A stretch of DNA of 10,458 nt from Clostridia bacterium (GCA_017468215.1 JAFUJG010000269.1:1-10458); one strand, 5' to 3'. Positions 1-7,319 are shown, counted from the first letter of the stretch. Made by a program: numbers and translations. The notes: generated by a model from the sequence alone, not told the origin.

Positions 1-64
1 CGCCGTCGTTACAATCGAATTTTGCTTTGCAAAATTCTTTCCTCAATTGCTAATTACTAATTGC
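1..64. repeat. Intergenic palindromic/AT-rich repeat-like sequence downstream of nusB, cut by the window edge
   Basis: Non-coding stretch after the nusB stop codon. It holds a perfect 9-bp hairpin (arms 17-25 and 29-37, TTT loop), followed by an AT-rich tract in which TAATTACTAATTGC-like units recur (43-64). The 16-mer at 43-58 matches 5043-5058 at 15 of 16 positions, next to the pyrH stop, which suggests a dispersed element rather than unique sequence. The nusB TGA (65-67) lies at its border. The hairpin has no U-tract on the leftward transcript, so I do not call it a terminator. The left limit is outside the window. Confidence 0.45.
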
Positions 65-487
65 TCATTTATTCTTCAAATACTCCGCCAGAACTCCGTT
101 TATAAACTTATAGGGTTCATCCTCGCCGTAGCTTTTTGCAAGCTCAACAGCCTCGTTTACGGCAACACGGTCGGGCACATCGTCAATATTGTCAATTTCA
201 TAAATTGCCAGCTGCAGTATGGCAAGGCTTACCTTGGGCAGTCTTGCTACATCCCACTTTTTAAGGAGAGGTGCAATCTTTTCGTTGAGCTCATCCTTTG
301 CCTCGGCAGCTCCGAAAACAACGCCTCTCATGTATTCAATATCCTTTTTGCCGAGAGCCTCGTCTGCCCACATTTCGTCCTTAACTGTTTCCTCAAAATA
401 TTCACACATATCGTGAGGAGGCTCTTTCATAAGAGCACAGTTATATATAATTTTAAAAGCATTTTCTCTTGCGGATTTTCTGCTCAT
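65..487 (-). CDS. nusB: Transcription antitermination factor NusB
   Basis: A 140-residue protein, the usual length for NusB. The family is a small all-helical RNA-binding protein that, with NusE (ribosomal protein S10), binds boxA in rRNA leaders and helps RNA polymerase read through. The N-terminal SRKSARENAFKIIY stretch matches the NusB opening (R-x2-AR-x3-A/F-x2-LY). The C-terminal half has the typical LPKVSLAILQLAIYEI and VAVNEAVELAKSYGEDEPYKFINGVL blocks, the most conserved part of the family. It is the last visible gene of the leftward operon, 17 bases after rseP, with a GAGG-type ribosome binding site in that gap. Position after rseP is less usual than next to accC, xseA or folD, but the family assignment is clear. 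Confidence 0.93.
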   Translation of the reverse strand: MSRKSARENAFKIIYNCALMKEPPHDMCEYFEETVKDEMWADEALGKKDIEYMRGVVFGAAEAKDELNEKIAPLLKKWDVARLPKVSLAILQLAIYEIDNIDDVPDRVAVNEAVELAKSYGEDEPYKFINGVLAEYLKNK

Positions 488-504
488 TTCTCTATTCCTC
501 TTTT

Positions 505-1536
505 CTACAGTAATTTCATAATGTCAGAATACATAACAAACACACCCAGAGCCAGGATAAGTGCAAGCCCGATAAGGTTGATGTATCCTAAAACCTCCTG
601 CTTGAGCTTTTTTCGTGTTACAAGCTCTATAAAAGCAAATATTATGCTTCCGCCGTCCAGTGCCGGGAACGGAAAAAGGTTAAACACACCAAGGTTTACG
701 CTTATCATCGCAAAAAGCATCAGTATTTGCATAAGCATCGCCTTAACTCCGTAATCCTTTGCACTTTCGGCTGTATCGTCAACCACCTGTACAATACCCA
801 CAGGCCCGGACATATCGCTGACCTTAGCCTCGCCGGTAAAGAGCATTTTAACACTTGTTGCCACAGCCTTTACCACATAACAGGTATCGTAATAGGAATA
901 CTCCCATACCTGTGCAAAATTCAGTTTTTTAAGTGTTGATTGAAATCCGATTAAAAGCTGACCGTTTTCCCTGTAGGGAGAAAGCTCAACATAATTTCGC
1001 TCTCCATCACGGACATAGGTCACTTTTACCACCTCGGGCTCCTTCATCATGAAAAGTGCTATATCGCTGTGAGTATGCACCCTTGTATTGTCAAGCTTTA
1101 TGATTTCATCGCCCACCATAAGTCCTGCCTGTTCTGCGGCAGAGTTTTCCAAAACATTGCTTATAACAGGAACCTGCTTTATGGGATATGCTCCGTTCAC
1201 AATAACAAAGCACAAAAAGCCCAGCAGTATATTCATTGCGGCACCTGCCACAAGAATACATATCCTCTTTATGGGAGATATGTTGGAAAAGGCCTTTGGG
1301 TTGTCGCTTTCTTCCTCCTCGCCCTCGAGCTTTACATAGCCTCCCAAAGGCAACAGCCTTAAGGAATACTGCGTTTCGCCTTTTCCCCACTTAAAAATAC
1401 AAGGACCCATACCTATGGAAAATTCATGTACAGTTACACCAAAGGCCCTGGCTGTAAAAAAGTGCCCTGCCTCGTGGAGCATAACCATTATTCCAAACGC
1501 AAGTATTGTAACAATAACCGAAACATAAAATGGCAT
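505..1536 (-). CDS. rseP: RIP metalloprotease RseP / site-2 protease (M50)
   Basis: A 343-residue integral-membrane zinc protease that cuts substrates within the membrane. Family members (RseP, RasP/YluC) release anti-sigma factors and clear signal-peptide remnants. The HEAGH zinc motif is in the first membrane helix (H21, E22, H25). The third zinc ligand lies in the NLFPFPALDGG motif (about 286-296; D294). A single PDZ-like domain is predicted around residues 115-185, including the GLMVGDEIIKLD block, and a hydrophobic helix ends the protein. One PDZ domain and about 340 residues fit the Firmicute form, not the longer two-PDZ proteobacterial form. It begins 18 bases after dxr, with GGAGG 7 bases before the ATG, and is followed by nusB. 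The substrate cannot be read from the sequence. Confidence 0.93.
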   Translation of the reverse strand: MPFYVSVIVTILAFGIMVMLHEAGHFFTARAFGVTVHEFSIGMGPCIFKWGKGETQYSLRLLPLGGYVKLEGEEEESDNPKAFSNISPIKRICILVAGAAMNILLGFLCFVIVNGAYPIKQVPVISNVLENSAAEQAGLMVGDEIIKLDNTRVHTHSDIALFMMKEPEVVKVTYVRDGERNYVELSPYRENGQLLIGFQSTLKKLNFAQVWEYSYYDTCYVVKAVATSVKMLFTGEAKVSDMSGPVGIVQVVDDTAESAKDYGVKAMLMQILMLFAMISVNLGVFNLFPFPALDGGSIIFAFIELVTRKKLKQEVLGYINLIGLALILALGVFVMYSDIMKLL

Positions 1537-1554
1537 CGGATAACCTCCAAAAAA

Positions 1555-2694
1555 TTACAGTCCTGCCGCTTCTCTTACCATTTGTCTGGCAAATCGGTCG
1601 GCTTCTTCAATAGCTTCAATACAAGAAGCTTTCTCCACACTATGTTTATCCATTGCGTAGGAAATATACTCTGTAATATCCCCAAAACGGCACTGGCCCT
1701 TTAAGAACATTGCAACAGCTTCTTCGTTTGCTCCGTTAAAAACAGCAGGCATTGTACCGCCGCATCTTGCAGCTGCCTTTGCCATGTTGACACTGGGGAA
1801 TGCTTCATGGTCAATTTCGGCAAAGGTAAGTGTGCCGATGCGGGCAAGGTCAAGCCTTTCCGAAACCTTAATGCTGCGCTGTGGGTAATGAAGTGCATAG
1901 CTTATGGGCAGCTTCATGTCCGGGACGCCGAACTGACCAATAACCGAGCCGTCACAGAACTCAACAAGAGAATGTACAATACTCTGACGGTGAACAACAG
2001 GCACAATGTTATCTACATCAACACCAAAAAGGTGCATGGCTTCGATAATTTCAAGGCCCTTGTTAACAAGGGTGGAGCTGTCAATTGTAATTTTCGCTCC
2101 CATGGACCAGTTGGGATGCTTAAGTGCATCCTGAGCAGTCACATCAACGAGCTCCTCCCTCTTTTTACCGAAGAAGGGACCGCCGGAGGCTGTTATTATA
2201 ATTCTTTCCACAAATTTGTCCTGATTTGCAATGGATTGGAAAATTGCACTGTGCTCTGAGTCAACAGGAACAATTTTTACACCCTTTTCCCTTGCAAAAT
2301 TCATTACATAGTCACCTGCTGTAACGAGAGTTTCCTTGTTGGAAAGGGCAATGTCGCTTCCGGATTCGATTGCTGCAAGAGTAGGTCTGAGACCTGCGAT
2401 GCCTACAATCGCCGTAACTGCCATTTCACCCTGGCGGGCACATTCGCACACGCCTTCCTCGCCTGAGAGGACAACAGTATCAGTGTCTTTAACTCTTACC
2501 TTCAAATCTGCCGCACAGTTTTCATCGTACATTGCGGCAAACTTAGGCTTGTATTTTCTTATCTGCGATTCAATCAGGTCTGTGTTTTTATATGCTGTCA
2601 GAGCAGCAACCTTTAACTCGTTATCCTTATCCACAACGTCAAGGCTCTGTGTGCCGATAGAGCCTGTTGAACCTAAAATAGAAATGTTTTTCAT
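1555..2694 (-). CDS. dxr: 1-deoxy-D-xylulose 5-phosphate reductoisomerase
   Basis: A 379-residue cytosolic enzyme of the MEP isoprenoid pathway. It rearranges and reduces DXP to 2-C-methyl-D-erythritol 4-phosphate using NADPH and a divalent metal. The NADPH-binding GSTGSIG is at 8-14, SNKE at 118-121, metal ligands D145 and E147 in PVDSEHS, the ASGGPF loop at 169-174, HPNWSMG at 193-199, and the third metal ligand E215 in NKGLE. The C-terminal domain is complete (APA-type helical end). The start is supported by GAGGTG five bases before the ATG. The pathway supplies the isoprenoid units used by UppS two genes upstream, so the operon groups one route. Between it and cdsA is a roughly 100-base palindromic repeat region. 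Confidence 0.96.
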   Translation of the reverse strand: MKNISILGSTGSIGTQSLDVVDKDNELKVAALTAYKNTDLIESQIRKYKPKFAAMYDENCAADLKVRVKDTDTVVLSGEEGVCECARQGEMAVTAIVGIAGLRPTLAAIESGSDIALSNKETLVTAGDYVMNFAREKGVKIVPVDSEHSAIFQSIANQDKFVERIIITASGGPFFGKKREELVDVTAQDALKHPNWSMGAKITIDSSTLVNKGLEIIEAMHLFGVDVDNIVPVVHRQSIVHSLVEFCDGSVIGQFGVPDMKLPISYALHYPQRSIKVSERLDLARIGTLTFAEIDHEAFPSVNMAKAAARCGGTMPAVFNGANEEAVAMFLKGQCRFGDITEYISYAMDKHSVEKASCIEAIEEADRFARQMVREAAGL

Positions 2695-2710
2695 ACTTTC
2701 ACCTCATAGG

Positions 2711-2799
2711 CTCCCGCTTACTAAAGCAGGAGAATATGCAGCCTCCCTTCTCAAGGGAGCTGTCAATACATCTGACCGAGGGAGCGAAACTCTCCCTTT
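2711..2799. repeat. Dispersed palindromic repeat, copy A (dxr-cdsA junction)
   Basis: Almost the whole dxr-cdsA gap is inverted repeat. Hairpin 1 has arms 2711-2719 and 2724-2732 (9 bp, one mismatch). Hairpin 2 is a perfect 7-bp stem, 2743-2749 with 2753-2759. A short GTCA/TGAC stem follows (2762-2765 with 2773-2776). The last is a 5-bp GGGAG/CTCCC stem (2780-2784 with 2792-2796), running into TTTT that contains the cdsA stop codon (2799-2801). The order GCCTCCCTT-loop-AAGGGAG-TGTCA-loop-TGAC-GAGGGA is shared with copy B at 4989-5034, in the same orientation. On the leftward transcript no U-tract follows these hairpins, so they should not end transcription. They may affect mRNA stability. Confidence 0.7.
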
Positions 2800-3623
2800 T
2801 ACCCAACCAGGTTGAATATCTGACTTATAAAATATACAAAGGGTGTGGTCAGAAGCACGCTGTCAAATCTGTCAAGAATACCTCCGTGACCGGGGAAAAG
2901 CGTTCCGTAATCCTTCACGCCGAACTCTCTCTTTATAGCACTTGTGGCAATGTCAGACACAGGGCCTAAAACTGCACAGCCGATGCCTACCAATACAAGA
3001 GCAAGCTCGTTACAGGGCACTTTAAGCACAAAGTTAAGTATAATTGAGTAAATAACCTCACCGACAATGCTTCCCAAAATGCCGCCGAAAAAGCCCTCCC
3101 AGGACTTTTTGGGGCTTAACACGGGAGCCATCTTATGCTTGCCAAAGCGAATACCTATAAAATACGCACCGCTATCTCCGCACCAGGTTCCCACAAAAAG
3201 GGCAATGATAACAAGTATGCCGTTTTCTGCCTCACGCATGGGGATAAGGTACGAGAAAAGTACTGCCACAAAGATTGACACGAAAAATGCAATTGCAGCA
3301 TCGGCGAGCTTTACGTTTTTATGGTCAAACACCATAAGACAAAACATAAAACCAATATATACCGACAAACACAAAAGACACATATCGTATGTAACAACCC
3401 TGTCGTTAAGATGCATGCAGCCCAAAAGTGCACACAGTGCAATGCCAAAGCATCCCGACAATGCAAGGGGAAGCTTTTTTGCAATGCCTGTTACGGAATA
3501 AATTTCATATGTTGCAATACCGGTTACTATAATAACGGCAAGCTGAAATACAATAGGCGGAGTAAGAAGTACAACAAAAAACAACGCTGCACCCACCGCT
3601 GAGGTAATAAGTCTTGTTTTCAT
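2799..3623 (-). CDS. cdsA: Phosphatidate cytidylyltransferase (CDP-diglyceride synthase)
   Basis: A 274-residue polytopic membrane enzyme that makes CDP-diacylglycerol from phosphatidic acid and CTP, the entry to bacterial phospholipid head-group synthesis. The diagnostic CDP-diglyceride synthetase signature is complete at about 228-255 (SAIKREFGVKDYGTLFPGHGG then ILDRFDS), with the KD, HGG and DRxD catalytic elements intact. The rest is a run of hydrophobic helices from residue 5 onward, as expected for about eight membrane spans; a GDSGAYFIG segment precedes the signature. AAGGAG lies 7 bases before the ATG, within the 21-base gap after uppS. The stop codon falls at the edge of a dispersed palindromic repeat, so the last residues may have been shaped by that insertion. 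Confidence 0.95.
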   Translation of the reverse strand: MKTRLITSAVGAALFFVVLLTPPIVFQLAVIIVTGIATYEIYSVTGIAKKLPLALSGCFGIALCALLGCMHLNDRVVTYDMCLLCLSVYIGFMFCLMVFDHKNVKLADAAIAFFVSIFVAVLFSYLIPMREAENGILVIIALFVGTWCGDSGAYFIGIRFGKHKMAPVLSPKKSWEGFFGGILGSIVGEVIYSIILNFVLKVPCNELALVLVGIGCAVLGPVSDIATSAIKREFGVKDYGTLFPGHGGILDRFDSVLLTTPFVYFISQIFNLVG

Positions 3624-3644
3624 GCAAAATCTCCTTTGCGCATA

Positions 3645-4397
3645 TCAGACGCCGCCAAAACGTCTTGTACGCTTCTGATAATCATAAATTGCCTGCAGTA
3701 AATCCTCGTTGGAAAAATCAGGCCACAAAATATTGGAAAACCAAAGCTCACTGTATGCACCCTGCCAGAGGAAAAAGTTACTGAGTCTGTACTCACCCGA
3801 TGGACGTATAATAAGGTCGGGGTCAGGCTGGGTAGCGGTATATGTTCTTTCGGAAATATCCTTCTCCGAAATATCCTCCACCTGCATTTCTCCGTCCTTA
3901 ACAAGCTGTGCGATTTCTTTAACCGCTTTGACAACCTCATTACGGCCGCCGTAATTAAGGGCAACATTAAGCAAAAGACCACTGTTTGTTTCAGTGGCCT
4001 TTTCCATGTAGAGCTGTTTTTCACGGAACTGCTCGGAGAAGGCACTTCTGTCGCCTATAAAATGAATCTGAACATCACGGCCTGCCAATCTCTGCAGACC
4101 GTGATCCAGATAATCCTCCAGAATTGCCATAAGTGCGTCGACTTCTTCTTTGGGTCGGCGCCAGTTCTCTGTCGAGAATGCATACACAGTAACAACCTTA
4201 ACACCGATGTTACCTGCATACTCAACTATACGCTCAAATGTTTTTGCCCCAACTGCGTGACCGGATGTACGGGGCAGACCACGCTTCTTAGCCCATCTGC
4301 CATTTCCGTCCATAATAATTCCGATATGCTTGGGTAAGTTATCAAAGTCCACTTTTTGCTCTAACGATTTCTTTCGGAAAAAGTCCCTTATTTTCAT
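3645..4397 (-). CDS. uppS: Isoprenyl transferase / undecaprenyl diphosphate synthase
   Basis: A 250-residue cis-prenyltransferase that condenses IPP onto farnesyl diphosphate to give undecaprenyl diphosphate, the lipid carrier for peptidoglycan and other wall polymers. The MDGNGRWA motif carries the catalytic aspartate D30. FSTENW is at about 74-79. The C-terminal substrate-binding block holds R198, R204 and E217, aligning with E. coli R194, R200 and E213 at a constant offset. The local sequence there is RPSGEYRLSNF, where many family members have RTSGEQRLSNF or RTGGEHRISNF; the charged binding residues are kept, so activity is expected. The gene overlaps the frr stop by four bases (ATGA), implying translational coupling. 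Confidence 0.95.
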   Translation of the reverse strand: MKIRDFFRKKSLEQKVDFDNLPKHIGIIMDGNGRWAKKRGLPRTSGHAVGAKTFERIVEYAGNIGVKVVTVYAFSTENWRRPKEEVDALMAILEDYLDHGLQRLAGRDVQIHFIGDRSAFSEQFREKQLYMEKATETNSGLLLNVALNYGGRNEVVKAVKEIAQLVKDGEMQVEDISEKDISERTYTATQPDPDLIIRPSGEYRLSNFFLWQGAYSELWFSNILWPDFSNEDLLQAIYDYQKRTRRFGGV

Positions 4398-4936
4398 ATG
4401 GACATAATTTCCTTCTGCTTCTTTTCTGTAACAGCATCGATTTCCTTAATCTTCATATCGGTAAGATCCTGGATATCCTTTTCAGCTGCCTTTAAGTCGT
4501 CTTCTGTAATTTCGTTCTTTTTCTTTAATGCCTTGTATTCGTCCATAGCATCACGGCGAACGTTTCTTACGCTTACCTTAGCTTCTTCACCCTTCTTGGA
4601 AACAGTCTTGGAAAGCTCCTTACGTCTTTCTTCTGTAAGCTGGGGGAACGCAAGGCGGATAACCTTACCGTCGTTCTGAGGTGTGATACCAACTTCAGAA
4701 GCTAAGATAGCCTTTTCGATAGCCTTAAGAAGGCTTCCGTCCCAGGGCTGAATCATAAGTGTTCTGGGGTCAGGAGTAGATATTGTACCAACCTGGTTAA
4801 CAGGTGTCATTGTTCCGTAGTAGTCAACAAAAACCTTATCGAGAACAGCAGCATTTGCTCTGCCTACTCTGATAGTGTTTAAATCGTCCTTGTAATATGC
4901 AATGGCTTTATCCATTCTTGCAGTAATTTCTTTCAT
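4394..4936 (-). CDS. frr: Ribosome recycling factor
   Basis: A 180-residue cytosolic protein that, with EF-G, splits post-termination ribosomes. It has the expected two-domain layout: a long helical bundle (about 1-25 and 100-180) around a small beta domain. The conserved RVGRANAAVLD, VDYYGTMTPVNQVGTI and PQLTEERRKEL blocks are present. The usual proline in the TGRANPALLD-type motif is alanine here. The start is about five to seven residues later than in many homologues, but AAGGAG eight bases before this ATG fixes it. It follows pyrH after 117 bases that contain repeat copy B, and runs into uppS with a four-base overlap. The pyrH-frr pair is one of the most conserved bacterial gene neighbours. 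Confidence 0.95.
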   Translation of the reverse strand: MKEITARMDKAIAYYKDDLNTIRVGRANAAVLDKVFVDYYGTMTPVNQVGTISTPDPRTLMIQPWDGSLLKAIEKAILASEVGITPQNDGKVIRLAFPQLTEERRKELSKTVSKKGEEAKVSVRNVRRDAMDEYKALKKKNEITEDDLKAAEKDIQDLTDMKIKEIDAVTEKKQKEIMSI

Positions 4937-4988
4937 GGCTTTATCTCCTTTTAATTATTAAGTCTAATTTTACTAAAACCCACCACTA

Positions 4989-5058
4989 AGCCTCCCTTGT
5001 GTAAAGAGAGGTGTCAGCAAAGCTGACGGAGGGATTATCAAGTCAATTCCTAATTACT
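4989..5058. repeat. Dispersed palindromic repeat, copy B, plus AT-rich unit (frr-pyrH junction)
   Basis: The first part is an 8-bp imperfect stem, CCTCCCTT (4991-4998) with AAGAGAGG (5004-5011). Next comes a perfect 6-bp hairpin, GTCAGC (5013-5018) with GCTGAC (5022-5027), then GGAGGG (5028-5033), which could instead pair with the opening CCTCCC to close the whole element. Copy A (2741-2784) has the same order and orientation. It is followed by TCAATTCCTAATTACT (5043-5058), which matches 43-58 at 15 of 16 positions and contains the pyrH stop codon (5054-5056). I recognise the GTCAGC/GCTGAC plus CCTCCC/GGAGGG layout from memory as common in gut Clostridia; that is recollection, not a search result. 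Confidence 0.7.
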
Positions 5059-5761
5059 CAGTAACTAATGTTCCTATTGCTTCGCCCATAACAGCTCTGT
5101 AAATGTTCTCGGGGTCGTCAAGGCCGAATACCTGAATAGGCATTTTGTTGTCACGGCAAAGAGCTGTGGCTGTAGAGTCCATAACCTTTAAATCTCTTGC
5201 CAGCACCTCGGAGAATGTGAGAGTGTCGAACTTTTTAGCGTCGGGGTTGATTGCCGGGTCAGAATCGTAAACACCGTCAACCTTCTTTGCAAGAAGTATT
5301 ACCTCAGCATTAATCTCGGCTGCTCTCAGTGCTGCAGCAGTATCAGTTGAGAAGAAGGGGTTACCTGTTCCGCATCCGAAAATAACCACTCTGCCACGGT
5401 TCAGGTGACTGTTTGCCTTACCTCTGATATAAGGCTCTGCAATTGCACGCATTTCAATAGCTGTCTGTACTCTTGTTGTAACATCGATTGCTTCAAGCGC
5501 CGAGCAAAGAGCCAAAGAGTTGATAACAGTTGCAAGCATGCCCATATGGTCTGCACGGGATCTGTCCATGTTTTCTCCGCTTCTGCCTCTCCAGAAGTTA
5601 CCGCCGCCTACAACGACAGCAATTTCCACGCCTTTTTCAGCACATCTCTTAATCTGCTCGCAGATTGCGTCAATAGTAGGCTGGTCAAGACCAAAGCCTT
5701 TTTCGCCTGCCAATGCTTCACCGCTTACTTTAAGAAGAATTCTTTTGTACTTGGGTTGCAT
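5054..5761 (-). CDS. pyrH: UMP kinase
   Basis: A 235-residue cytosolic amino-acid-kinase-fold enzyme that phosphorylates UMP to UDP in pyrimidine nucleotide synthesis; bacterial UMP kinases are hexamers regulated by GTP and UTP. Visible motifs are the ATP-site K11 with SGEAL (13-17), the glycine-rich [10 protein letters not shown] (about 50-59), ADHMGM around D71, the [16 protein letters not shown] substrate loop (about 132-147) and [11 protein letters not shown] (159-169). The start is supported by CTCTCCTT on the plus strand (AAGGAGAG in mRNA) six bases before the ATG. It is the first gene of the leftward operon, with its own promoter. The rpsB and tsf genes that usually precede it are absent here; hydG takes that place. 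Confidence 0.96.
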   Translation of the reverse strand: MQPKYKRILLKVSGEALAGEKGFGLDQPTIDAICEQIKRCAEKGVEIAVVVGGGNFWRGRSGENMDRSRADHMGMLATVINSLALCSALEAIDVTTRVQTAIEMRAIAEPYIRGKANSHLNRGRVVIFGCGTGNPFFSTDTAAALRAAEINAEVILLAKKVDGVYDSDPAINPDAKKFDTLTFSEVLARDLKVMDSTATALCRDNKMPIQVFGLDDPENIYRAVMGEAIGTLVTE

Positions 5762-5805
5762 GTCTATCTCTCCTTATAAATAAATTCGCATAGTTATATA
5801 CATTA

Positions 5806-5834
5806 ATTGTACCAAATAAATGTCGTTTTGAAAA
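5806..5834 (-). promoter_or_regulatory. Candidate sigma-A promoter for the pyrH operon
   Basis: On the minus strand, TACAAT (-10, 5806-5811) is preceded by TGG, giving an extended -10 (TGn). After a 17-base spacer comes TTTTCA (-35, 5829-5834, four of six to consensus). It lies about 45 bases before the pyrH start and just after the hydG terminator, which is where an operon promoter is needed. Confidence 0.6.
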
Positions 5835-5855
5835 GAGGTTTTTATAAAATTATGC

Positions 5856-5888
5856 AAAAAAAGAGAGGATTTTTCCGTCCTCTCTTTT
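5856..5888 (-). terminator. Intrinsic terminator of hydG
   Basis: Perfect 11-bp stem, AAAAGAGAGGA (5859-5869) with TCCTCTCTTTT (5878-5888), and an 8-base loop. On the minus strand the stem ends in a run of seven T (5856-5862, partly inside the stem). It begins six bases after the hydG stop codon and separates hydG from the pyrH operon. Confidence 0.85.
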
Positions 5889-5894
5889 GAATAA

Positions 5895-7319
5895 TTAAAA
5901 TCTGAAATCTCTTGTTCCTTTTTCGATGTCCAAAAGGTTTTGCTTAGCTCTTTCCTTAACCTTTTCGTTTGTAATTTTTTCAATTTCTTCTGCTATGATT
6001 TTCTCGCCCTTTGTGCGTGTTTCCTCGCTTGCATAGTCCATAAGATATTCCTTAAGGGTCATAAGTGCATTGGGGTGACAGCAATTTATAATCTGGCCCG
6101 ACTTCAACAGGCTCATAAATCTGTCGCCTGTTCGACCTTCACGGTAGCAAGCCGTACAGAAGCTTGGCACATGACCCATGTCAATAAGCCAGGATACAAC
6201 CTGGTCAAGTGTTCTTCTGTCCGAAAGGTCAAACTGACTTGTAGACTCGTCGATATATTCAGGCTCGGTGTAACCGCCCACAGATGTTCTCGAGCCGCCG
6301 GAAATCTGGCTGATACCAAGCTGAAGAACCCTTTCTCTAACTTCCTTGCTTTCACGTGTGGAGATAATCATGCCTGTGTAAGGTACAGCAATGCGAATAA
6401 TTGCCACAATTTTTTCAAAAATTTCATTGCTGATTGCATTTGAAAAATCGTTTACGTCAATATCGTCTGCAGGGCAGATACGAGGCACGCTTATAGTGTG
6501 AGGACCTACGCCCTTTGCCGCCTCCAGATGCTCTGCATGCATCAGAAGACCCACCAGGTCGTAACGGTAAAGGTTAAGCCCGAACAAAACACCCAAGCCC
6601 ACATCGTCAATGCCGCCGTCCATGGCTCTGTCCATAGCCTCGGTATGGTAAGCATAATTGCTCTTGGGACCTGTAGGATGAAGTGCTTCGTAGTTTTCTT
6701 TATTGTATGTTTCCTGGAAAAGGATATATGTGCCTATGCCTGCATCCTTAAGCTTTTTGTAATTTTCAACAGTTGTTGCCGCAATATTTACATTTACACG
6801 GCGGATTGCACCGTTTTTATGCTTGATGGAGTAAATAGTCTTAATGCTTTCAAGGATATACTCAAGGGGATTGTTGACAGGGTCTTCGCCTGCTTCTAAG
6901 GCAAGACGCTTGTGTCCCATATCCTGCAGAGCCATAACCTCGGCTTTTATTTCCTCCTGTGTGAGCTTTTTGCGGGGGATTGTTTTGTTCTGTCGGTGGT
7001 AAGGACAGTACACACAGCCGTTAACACAGTAGTTTGACAAATACAAGGGTGCAAACATAACTATGCGGTTGCCGTAGAATTTATCCTTAATTTCTTTAGC
7101 AAGTGCATAAATTTTTTGGTTTGCCTCGTCAATTTCACACTCTAAGAGCACTGCCGCTTCACGGTGGGTTATACCCTTCATGGTCTGGGCCTTCGCAATA
7201 ATAGCATCAACAAGCTCCTTGTTATTCTTATTCTGCTGAGCATATTCAAGAGTATCAAGTATTTCTTCGTGATTTATAAATTCTTCTGCTTTTGAGCTTT
7301 TTACATCATATTTGAACAT
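5895..7319 (-). CDS. hydG: [FeFe]-hydrogenase H-cluster maturase HydG (radical SAM tyrosine lyase)
   Basis: A 474-residue radical SAM enzyme. HydG cleaves tyrosine to p-cresol and a fragment that becomes CO and cyanide, building an Fe(CO)2(CN) unit for the [FeFe]-hydrogenase active site. The SAM cluster motif CX3CX2C is at C98, C102 and C105, followed by the TIM barrel. The feature that separates HydG from its paralogue ThiH (tyrosine lyase for thiamine) is the C-terminal auxiliary-cluster motif CX2CX22C, complete here at C388, C391 and C414 in CTACYREGRTGDRFM...CCHPNALMTL. The length matches HydG (about 470), not ThiH (about 370). It is monocistronic, with its own promoter, an AGGAG ribosome binding site 8 bases before the ATG, and a terminator. 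The partners HydE, HydF and HydA must be encoded elsewhere. Confidence 0.94.
   Translation of the reverse strand: MFKYDVKSSKAEEFINHEEILDTLEYAQQNKNNKELVDAIIAKAQTMKGITHREAAVLLECEIDEANQKIYALAKEIKDKFYGNRIVMFAPLYLSNYCVNGCVYCPYHRQNKTIPRKKLTQEEIKAEVMALQDMGHKRLALEAGEDPVNNPLEYILESIKTIYSIKHKNGAIRRVNVNIAATTVENYKKLKDAGIGTYILFQETYNKENYEALHPTGPKSNYAYHTEAMDRAMDGGIDDVGLGVLFGLNLYRYDLVGLLMHAEHLEAAKGVGPHTISVPRICPADDIDVNDFSNAISNEIFEKIVAIIRIAVPYTGMIISTRESKEVRERVLQLGISQISGGSRTSVGGYTEPEYIDESTSQFDLSDRRTLDQVVSWLIDMGHVPSFCTACYREGRTGDRFMSLLKSGQIINCCHPNALMTLKEYLMDYASEETRTKGEKIIAEEIEKITNEKVKERAKQNLLDIEKGTRDFRF

Noticed and set aside
47..754. Long plus-strand open frame antisense to nusB and rseP
   Set aside because: It overlaps two well-identified genes, has no recognisable domain and no good ribosome binding site. 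The other antisense frames (for example 1807-2259, 5405-5779, 5940-6443) were rejected on the same grounds.
2780..2800. GGGAG/CTCCC stem followed by TTTT as a plus-strand terminator
   Set aside because: No gene is transcribed rightward here, and the stem is only 5 bp. On the leftward transcript the U-tract is missing.
4394..4397. Four-base frr/uppS overlap as a frameshift or sequencing error
   Set aside because: ATGA overlaps are a normal sign of translational coupling, and both proteins are full length.
5895..7319. ThiH (thiamine tyrosine lyase) instead of HydG
   Set aside because: The complete C-terminal CX2CX22C motif and the 474-residue length are HydG features, and no thiamine genes are nearby.
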